NCBI RefSeq assembly: GCF_026410385.1
Contig: NZ_JAPMLT010000009.1
Span: 113,371 to 177,370 of the forward strand
DNA from: Tumebacillus lacus
GTDB lineage: Bacteria; Bacillota; Bacilli; Tumebacillales; Tumebacillaceae
DNA: 64,000 nt
Direction of reading: 5' to 3'
The notes below the pieces were generated by a model. That model was not told where the DNA came from, ran no database searches, and was given only the letters and a program-made list of their open reading frames with translations. Positions 59,478-64,000 of this stretch are shown here, piece by piece (position 1 is the first letter of the stretch; each line of letters begins with the position of its first letter). The position numbers and the translations under genes were made by a program.

Positions 59478-60155
59478 TTACCGATACGTCACCGCCTGTG
59501 CACCCATCCCTTCCCAACTGCGTCGAAAACTCGCCCGATCCACCTGCCGCACCGAGCACGTCAGCGGATCGTTCACCGTCACCGTCTGCGGCCCGTAGCC
59601 GACCAGCAACACCGCGTGCTCGCTGAACGTCGCCTTGACCGTCCCGTCCGGACCGCGCCAATACACCCACGCCGCCGGCACGCGAAACTGCGTCGTCGTC
59701 CACACCACCACCGGCCGTCCCGCCGCCACCGTATCGAGCAGCGTCTCAAACGGACTGCCGGTCAGATCGACCGCCTTTCCCGGCATCCTCGCCTCCAACA
59801 GATCGCGCACCGGCCCGTGATACACGCCGTACCCGCGCAAACGTCCCGTGATATCGCCGACAAACCCGCGATTCGGATCGCCCCACGACAGCGTGCGCCC
59901 TTGTCCGTCGCGCACTTCCGGCGTCAGATCCTTGCGCAGCTGTGCGGCCAGTTCCATCTTGCTCACCGGCTGACCCGCATGCCGCAACATCATCGCCAGC
60001 GACGTCACCTCACAGCCGTTGTACAGCTCCGGCTTTTGACACATCACCGGCACTTGCAGCCCTGCTATCTCCGGTCTGGCCGCCGCTGCGGGCATCGTGC
60101 CCGCCAGCCAGCACGCCGCCATCAACCCGCAGAGCACACGCTTTGTTCCCCTCAT
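59478..60155 (-). CDS. Secreted C39-like cysteine peptidase (YvpB-like)
   Basis: A 225-residue exported protein. Signal peptide residues 1-25 (LMAACWLAGTMPAAAA). The domain resembles peptidase_C39_2: catalytic Cys in YNGCEVTSLAMML, His in FSEHAVLLVGYG and Asp/Asn in VNDPL. Substrates of this group are unknown; lantibiotic C39 peptidases are distant relatives. ATG 60153-60155 has GAGGAGG. It is a stand-alone gene in a run of minus-strand genes. Confidence 0.85.
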   Translation of the reverse strand: MRGTKRVLCGLMAACWLAGTMPAAAARPEIAGLQVPVMCQKPELYNGCEVTSLAMMLRHAGQPVSKMELAAQLRKDLTPEVRDGQGRTLSWGDPNRGFVGDITGRLRGYGVYHGPVRDLLEARMPGKAVDLTGSPFETLLDTVAAGRPVVVWTTTQFRVPAAWVYWRGPDGTVKATFSEHAVLLVGYGPQTVTVNDPLTCSVRQVDRASFRRSWEGMGAQAVTYR

Positions 60156-60225
60156 CGGCGACAGACCTCCTCACTCGAAAAGCGTCTGCCCCTAGCGTAC
60201 CAAATTCAGAGAAAAACGATTCTCC

Positions 60226-61389
60226 TCATCGCCCGCTTCGCTCGATGTCCTCCACCTGCAACAGCAACGTCTGCGCCTCTTCCTGAATCGCCGAATCATA
60301 CGCCTCCGTCAACAGTTCCTGCAAAATCGCTTTCGCCAACCCCGTGTCGCCCTTCTCCGCCAGCAGCGCCGACATCGTCAGTTTGGCCCGCCCGTAATGC
60401 GGGTGAAGCAGCACCGCCTGACGCATCGCCTCCACCGCCTCCTCCAGCAGTTCAAACTGGGCATAGAACACGCCGAGATTATAAAACGTCCGCGCATGCG
60501 GGTGCTGGCGGAGCATCGACGTCAGCGACTGATGCGCCACTTCCCACTGCTCCGACTCCCACGCCACCTGCTGCAACAGCCCCAGCACCAGCAGATTGTC
60601 CGGTTGCTCCTCATGCGCCTCGGCCAGCCCGATCATCGCCTGCTGTGCCTCCCCTCGCTTGGCCTGTGCCAACGCCTGCCGCACCTTCTGTGGCATCAAA
60701 CTCAGCGTCGCCTCCTGCCGGTCGGCCAGCGTCGCGATCAGCGGGAACGGCGGCAGATACTCCTTCTCAAACGTCTCCGCCTTATACGCCAGCGTGTCGC
60801 CGACCGGATCGGCCAGTTTGCGCGCCGCCTGCGAAAAAGGCAGCAGCCCGACCGTCCCGTTGGCCGTGATCATATCGGGAAACGCCTGCAACGGCTGCAA
60901 CGGCGGATGCATCATCCACACCGCCCCGCGATGTTGCACCAGCCACTCACCCCAGTACGCGCCGAGAAAATAATACAGGCTCTCCTCCGCCGGCATCGCC
61001 GCCTCGCGCAGCACCTTGGCAAACCGCTCATACTCGCGGTCGGCCAGTTTCTCCTTCACTCGCGCCCCGTCAAACAGCGGACGCAGTTCATCCGCCAACA
61101 GATATGTATTAACAAACGCATCCACATGCGTCGGATCTTCATCCTCCACCGACAACCGCACCCGAAATACCTCCCGGGCCGTCGCCGCAAACACGTCCGC
61201 CGCCGCGCGCAGGTCCTCACGCCCGACCTTCCACCCGGTCAGCGGGCGAAACGGTGCGGACCTCTCCCGCAACAACGCCAAAAACCGCCCGACCTCCGGA
61301 TTGACCTCATCCGTCACCCGTGCCGGCGGCTGATAATACGCTTTTTCCTCATCCGTTTCCAAACGCACATAATCGGCTCTCATCCACAT
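60226..61389 (-). CDS. TPR-containing protein of unknown function
   Basis: A 387-residue soluble protein. The N-terminal 230 residues are not recognised and look globular (DPTHVDAFVNTYLLADELRP, YWGEWLVQHRGAVWMMHP). The C-terminal 150 residues hold about four tetratricopeptide repeats, for example HARTFYNLGVFYAQFELLEE followed by AVEAMRQAVLLHPHYGRAKL. It is probably a protein-protein adaptor. ATG 61387-61389 has GGGGAGG. It lies 45 bp after a CBO0543 gene and may share its transcript. Confidence 0.75.
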   Translation of the reverse strand: MWMRADYVRLETDEEKAYYQPPARVTDEVNPEVGRFLALLRERSAPFRPLTGWKVGREDLRAAADVFAATAREVFRVRLSVEDEDPTHVDAFVNTYLLADELRPLFDGARVKEKLADREYERFAKVLREAAMPAEESLYYFLGAYWGEWLVQHRGAVWMMHPPLQPLQAFPDMITANGTVGLLPFSQAARKLADPVGDTLAYKAETFEKEYLPPFPLIATLADRQEATLSLMPQKVRQALAQAKRGEAQQAMIGLAEAHEEQPDNLLVLGLLQQVAWESEQWEVAHQSLTSMLRQHPHARTFYNLGVFYAQFELLEEAVEAMRQAVLLHPHYGRAKLTMSALLAEKGDTGLAKAILQELLTEAYDSAIQEEAQTLLLQVEDIERSGR

Positions 61390-61433
61390 GTCAACCTCCC
61401 CTTACAGCCAACATCATACCACATTCCCATCTT

Positions 61434-61919
61434 CTATTTGTCCCGTGAATACAACGGCTCCTTGATCAACCATCGGTACAATCCATAGAAAATCAAATAC
61501 GTCATCAAATACAACAAAAACGTCTTGTAGATCGCCCAGCCGTGTCCATAATCGATCAGTTTGGTCTGTCGCTCCAACAGCCACTCCAACAGGCAGAGCA
61601 CCACACTGTACACCAGCGTATACACGATCTTCCAACTGCGCTTTTTCGGCATCAACGCGATCCACAACACCACCGTCGCCGGAAAAAACAGCAGATCATA
61701 GACGATTGAAGTTTTGAAAATACTCGGAAACCAACGCACCGGATGCTGCCAAAACCCATACGAGATGCCGATGATATTCGCAATCCCTGAATAAAAGTCG
61801 GCGGAGATCGCCACCGTATAAAACACTCGCAACTGTTGCCGCCGCATCAAACCGACATAGATCAGCATGCACGCGCTCAGCAGCCCGAAAAAGACCATCA
61901 CCCACTCATCAAGTATCAT
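61434..61919 (-). CDS. CBO0543-family membrane protein
   Basis: A 161-residue protein with about five membrane helices and the family hallmark DLLFFPATVVLWIALMP. Further conserved parts are LEWLLERQTKLIDY and a final basic end. CBO0543 proteins are common in spore-formers and have unknown function. AAGGGGAC precedes the ATG. Confidence 0.8.
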   Translation of the reverse strand: MILDEWVMVFFGLLSACMLIYVGLMRRQQLRVFYTVAISADFYSGIANIIGISYGFWQHPVRWFPSIFKTSIVYDLLFFPATVVLWIALMPKKRSWKIVYTLVYSVVLCLLEWLLERQTKLIDYGHGWAIYKTFLLYLMTYLIFYGLYRWLIKEPLYSRDK

Positions 61920-61991
61920 CCCAAAGTCCCCTTCAACACGACTCGTACCCCTCTCATTTCTTATCTCTTTCTTATGCTTTTATTCAGCCAT

Positions 61992-62025
61992 AAAAAAAGT
62001 CCACTTCATTAAGAAGCGGACTTTC
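61992..62025 (-). terminator. Terminator of the receptor-peptide operon
   Basis: AAAGTCC-CTTC pairs with GAAG-GGACTTT, then a T run on the minus strand, just past the peptide gene stop. Confidence 0.88.
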
Positions 62026-62040
62026 GATTCGCATGATCGC

Positions 62041-62172
62041 TTAGATAACAGAAGTGCTGATCACCGTCGGTGTCGGCGGTTGTACGACCGCCTGCTCCGA
62101 CACGTTTGCAAAGATCCCCAGCGCCATCGCCAGCACACAAGCTGCGAAAGCAAATCCAGCTGCTTTTTTCAT
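62041..62172 (-). CDS. Candidate secreted signalling pro-peptide (Phr/NprX-like)
   Basis: A 43-codon gene beginning 5 bp after the stop of the XRE-TPR receptor gene. The Shine-Dalgarno GAGGAGATGAGAGGG overlaps the receptor's end, so translation is coupled. The product starts with a Lys-Lys signal-like segment (MKKAAGFAFAACVLAMALGI), has a possible cleavage at IFA and ends with a short tail PPTPTVISTSVI. This is the architecture of Phr, PapR and NprX pro-peptides, which are exported, trimmed and re-imported. A strong terminator follows directly. The active peptide most likely lies in the C-terminal tail. The sequence itself matches no known pheromone that I recall. Confidence 0.7.
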   Translation of the reverse strand: MKKAAGFAFAACVLAMALGIFANVSEQAVVQPPTPTVISTSVI

Positions 62173-62177
62173 CCCTC

Positions 62178-63512
62178 TCATCTCCTCATCCCAAATTCCA
62201 AACTCCGCTTGTGATACGCCGTCGCCTTGCGATACATCTCCAAAGCGCGGGAGTCCCCCGCTTCGTCAAATGCCTCCGCCATCTCGACCGCCAACTCATG
62301 CGCCTCCAGCAAGACGTGATGTTGGTCCAAGATCGCCAAAGCCTGCTCCAAGTCTTCCGCATAGCCTGCAAAATCACCTTGAGCACGCTTGAGTTGACCG
62401 TGCAGGTGCAAGACCTTGGCTTTCTCACGATACGTGTTCAATCCCATTTTACGCCCAACTTCAAAGGCCTTGTCAACATATTCGTGCGAAGTGGAAAATT
62501 CCTGCATCTCGAGATGAATCGCAGCTCCGTCCAGATACGCGTTGCACAGATATTGATCGTCCTGCAGCAACTCCAGCAATTGGATCGACCGCCGCAAATG
62601 CGTCACCGCTTGACCAAACTCGCGGCGTTTTTTATAGAGCATCGCCAAGGAGTTGAGGATCAACGCTTCATCAAACAGCAGTTTGTTGTCCTTCACCTCG
62701 CGCAACGTTTCCAGGTAGATCCCTTCCGCCTTTTCCGACTCCCCGAGCATGTCGAGATATCCGGCCTTCATATAGGTCAAGCGGATGCGAAACATATACT
62801 TGGTCAGCCGCGTCGCATAAAGCTCCGCCTTTTCCGCATAGCGCAACGCCGTGCGGTAGTTGCGCATAAAGAAATGACACTGCGCCAAATTGAACAAAAT
62901 GGGCAGCAACACATCGTCATCATGCGCTTCCTCCGACGAATCAAAGCTCTCATCCGCCCGCGTATATGCGTCATACGCGGCGATCACATTGCCTGCCATC
63001 TGATAAGCTTGGCCCAGTTCATACTGCAACCGGACCTCCTGCACCTTCTTTTGGGCAATGCCCTCCGCCAAACTGTCGGCCGCCAACCGGATCGCCGCCT
63101 GATAGTCGCGCATCAACACCAACAACCTGCACTGCTGCAACACCGCTTCGATCAGCAGATCCGGATAGCCGAACTCCCGGCTCTTCACCGCCACCTCGCG
63201 AACCAGTTCGATCGCCATCGGGTAGTTGTTCGTTACCGTGGCATCCTTCGCCAATCGGAGCGACTCCGTCATCTCCTCCAGCAACGGATCGACCGCCTCG
63301 ATGCGCTCCACGCTCACCCCGAGCCGCTGCGCCATCTGCCGGAGCAACGTCCGGTTGCCGTACGTCTTGCCGTTCTCCACCTTGCTGAGTTGACTCACCG
63401 AGCACAGCCCCTCGGCCAGCTCGTCCTGCGTCATGCCCTTCAACAATCTATATTTTCTCAAATTTTTGCCAATTAATCGGTTTCGTTCCTCAATATCCAC
63501 TTCGAGCAGCAT
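62178..63512 (-). CDS. XRE-TPR regulator of the RRNPP type (peptide receptor)
   Basis: A 444-residue protein with an N-terminal XRE helix-turn-helix (about 8-65: YRLLKGMTQDELAEGLCS, QLSKVENGKTYGN) and a long array of tetratricopeptide repeats to the C-terminus. This is the NprR/PlcR architecture, in which TPRs bind a re-imported peptide and change DNA binding. ATG 63510-63512 has GAGGTG. A longer start at 63539 would begin at the predicted transcription start, so it is unlikely. The pro-peptide gene follows directly. Targets may include this promoter or the secreted-protein genes nearby. Confidence 0.85.
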   Translation of the reverse strand: MLLEVDIEERNRLIGKNLRKYRLLKGMTQDELAEGLCSVSQLSKVENGKTYGNRTLLRQMAQRLGVSVERIEAVDPLLEEMTESLRLAKDATVTNNYPMAIELVREVAVKSREFGYPDLLIEAVLQQCRLLVLMRDYQAAIRLAADSLAEGIAQKKVQEVRLQYELGQAYQMAGNVIAAYDAYTRADESFDSSEEAHDDDVLLPILFNLAQCHFFMRNYRTALRYAEKAELYATRLTKYMFRIRLTYMKAGYLDMLGESEKAEGIYLETLREVKDNKLLFDEALILNSLAMLYKKRREFGQAVTHLRRSIQLLELLQDDQYLCNAYLDGAAIHLEMQEFSTSHEYVDKAFEVGRKMGLNTYREKAKVLHLHGQLKRAQGDFAGYAEDLEQALAILDQHHVLLEAHELAVEMAEAFDEAGDSRALEMYRKATAYHKRSLEFGMRR

Positions 63513-63542
63513 CACTTTCACCTCGATGTGTTCCTTCATCAG

Positions 63543-63572
63543 ATTATAAATAGTATAGCGTAAAGCTGTAAC
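63543..63572 (-). promoter_or_regulatory. Promoter of the receptor-peptide operon
   Basis: -35 GTTACA (63567-63572), 18-bp spacer, -10 TATAAT (63543-63548), minus strand. The predicted start near 63536 leaves a short leader to ATG 63512. Confidence 0.65.
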
Positions 63573-63591
63573 ACTTTGTAGCACGTAAGAA

Positions 63592-63630
63592 AAAAACGTT
63601 ATCGCCGATTGGGTACGGAGACAACGTTTG
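63592..63630 (-). terminator. Terminator of the right-edge gene
   Basis: AAACGTTGTC pairs with GATAACGTTT, then TTTTCTT on the minus strand. Confidence 0.8.
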
Positions 63631-63644
63631 GAAGTTTGAGTCCT

Positions 63645-64000
63645 TTAATGCGTTTGATTCGAATCAAAATCATCCCGCGACGAACGGTCGGCATCGTAAA
63701 ACATCACATCGCCGTCCTCCGTCGCGAAGAAACGACCATACGGATCGGTGTAGCCGGGGGTAAAACCTTCCATCCGCCATTGATTGTTCAGCGGCGCGTA
63801 GATGTATTGAAGGTAAGGGTGGTCCGTGTCTTTGTTGCGGATCGTCTCGATGTTGAACTTGACGATGATGTATCCGTTTTTCAAAAACACGTCCGACTTG
63901 CGATCCAGTCCTCCGTGCGTGCGTCCGTAGGCGGCGAGATCCGTGCCCTGCGGCACGATGTACGGCGCGGCTGGCAAGCTGTATTGGCCGTACCATCTCT
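63645..64000 (-). CDS. C-terminal part of an unknown protein (cut by right edge)
   Basis: About 118 residues open to the right edge. Segments are WYGQYSLPAAPYIVPQGTDL, SDVFLKNGYIIVKFNIETI and QWRMEGFTPGYTDPYG. The beta-rich, Tyr/Asp-rich composition fits an extracellular or envelope protein; I do not recognise a family. The N-terminal portion and start lie beyond the window. A good terminator follows the stop. Confidence 0.6.
   Translation of the reverse strand, partial: RWYGQYSLPAAPYIVPQGTDLAAYGRTHGGLDRKSDVFLKNGYIIVKFNIETIRNKDTDHPYLQYIYAPLNNQWRMEGFTPGYTDPYGRFFATEDGDVMFYDADRSSRDDFDSNQTH

Noticed and set aside
63513..63539. Longer N-terminus for the XRE-TPR receptor
   Set aside because: That ATG lies at the predicted transcription start with no ribosome site, whereas ATG 63512 has GAGGTG at good spacing.

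Overview
The window comes from a high-GC, spore-forming Firmicute, most likely of the Bacillales/Alicyclobacillaceae (Tumebacillus-like). The signs are Bacillus-type Shine-Dalgarno sites, frequent GTG/TTG starts, an arginine T-box, the Bacillus gene order glnQ-glnH-glnM-glnP next to GlnK-GlnL, tandem dynamin-like genes that together match B. subtilis DynA, a KinA-type kinase, an orphan RsbR protein and a multi-gene subtilisin family. The genus is inferred from gene content only. There are no rRNA or tRNA genes, insertion sequences, prophage genes or CRISPR arrays. Most genes look chromosomal and vertically inherited.

Layout. 1-4.7 kb: the 5' end of argS behind a T-box leader, a YkvA-like protein, a GDYXXLXY/DUF2157 membrane pair and class I fumarase. 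4.7-9.8 kb: a NarL-type two-component system, a BcrAB-like ABC exporter and a second, paralogous kinase with a damaged ATP site. 9.9-16 kb: an ECF sigma factor with a probable anti-sigma partner, murC, a sporulation-type kinase, a Mn-type CDF exporter with a small partner gene, and an orphan transcription unit. 16-21.5 kb: the glutamine importer glnQHMP and the GlnK-GlnL two-component system. 22-29 kb: five tandem S8 subtilisin-like proteases, one catalytically dead. 29-38.5 kb: trmB, a GMC-type dehydrogenase operon, an orphan small-RNA-like unit, an aldo/keto reductase, a MarR-DHA2 exporter pair, a truncated haemoglobin, an amber-interrupted pseudogene flanked by a 26-bp repeat, and an RHH-SPFH pair. 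38.7-44 kb: a deacetylase and two tandem dynamin-like GTPases. 44-49 kb: a Fur-boxed siderophore importer with a FhuF-like reductase. 49-57 kb: an orphan RsbR and a MukFEB/Wadjet-like SMC operon with no JetD nuclease gene. 57-64 kb: a fosmidomycin-type exporter, a DEAD-box helicase, a C39-like peptidase, a TPR protein, a CBO0543 protein, and an XRE-TPR receptor followed directly by a 43-codon pro-peptide gene.

The most interesting systems are: (i) the XRE-TPR receptor/pro-peptide pair at 62.0-63.5 kb, which has the architecture of an RRNPP quorum-sensing cassette; (ii) the subtilisin array, with a co-transcribed pseudoprotease and hairpins at the predicted mRNA 5' ends; (iii) the JetABC-like SMC operon without a nuclease; and (iv) two promoter-to-terminator units with no protein-coding gene.
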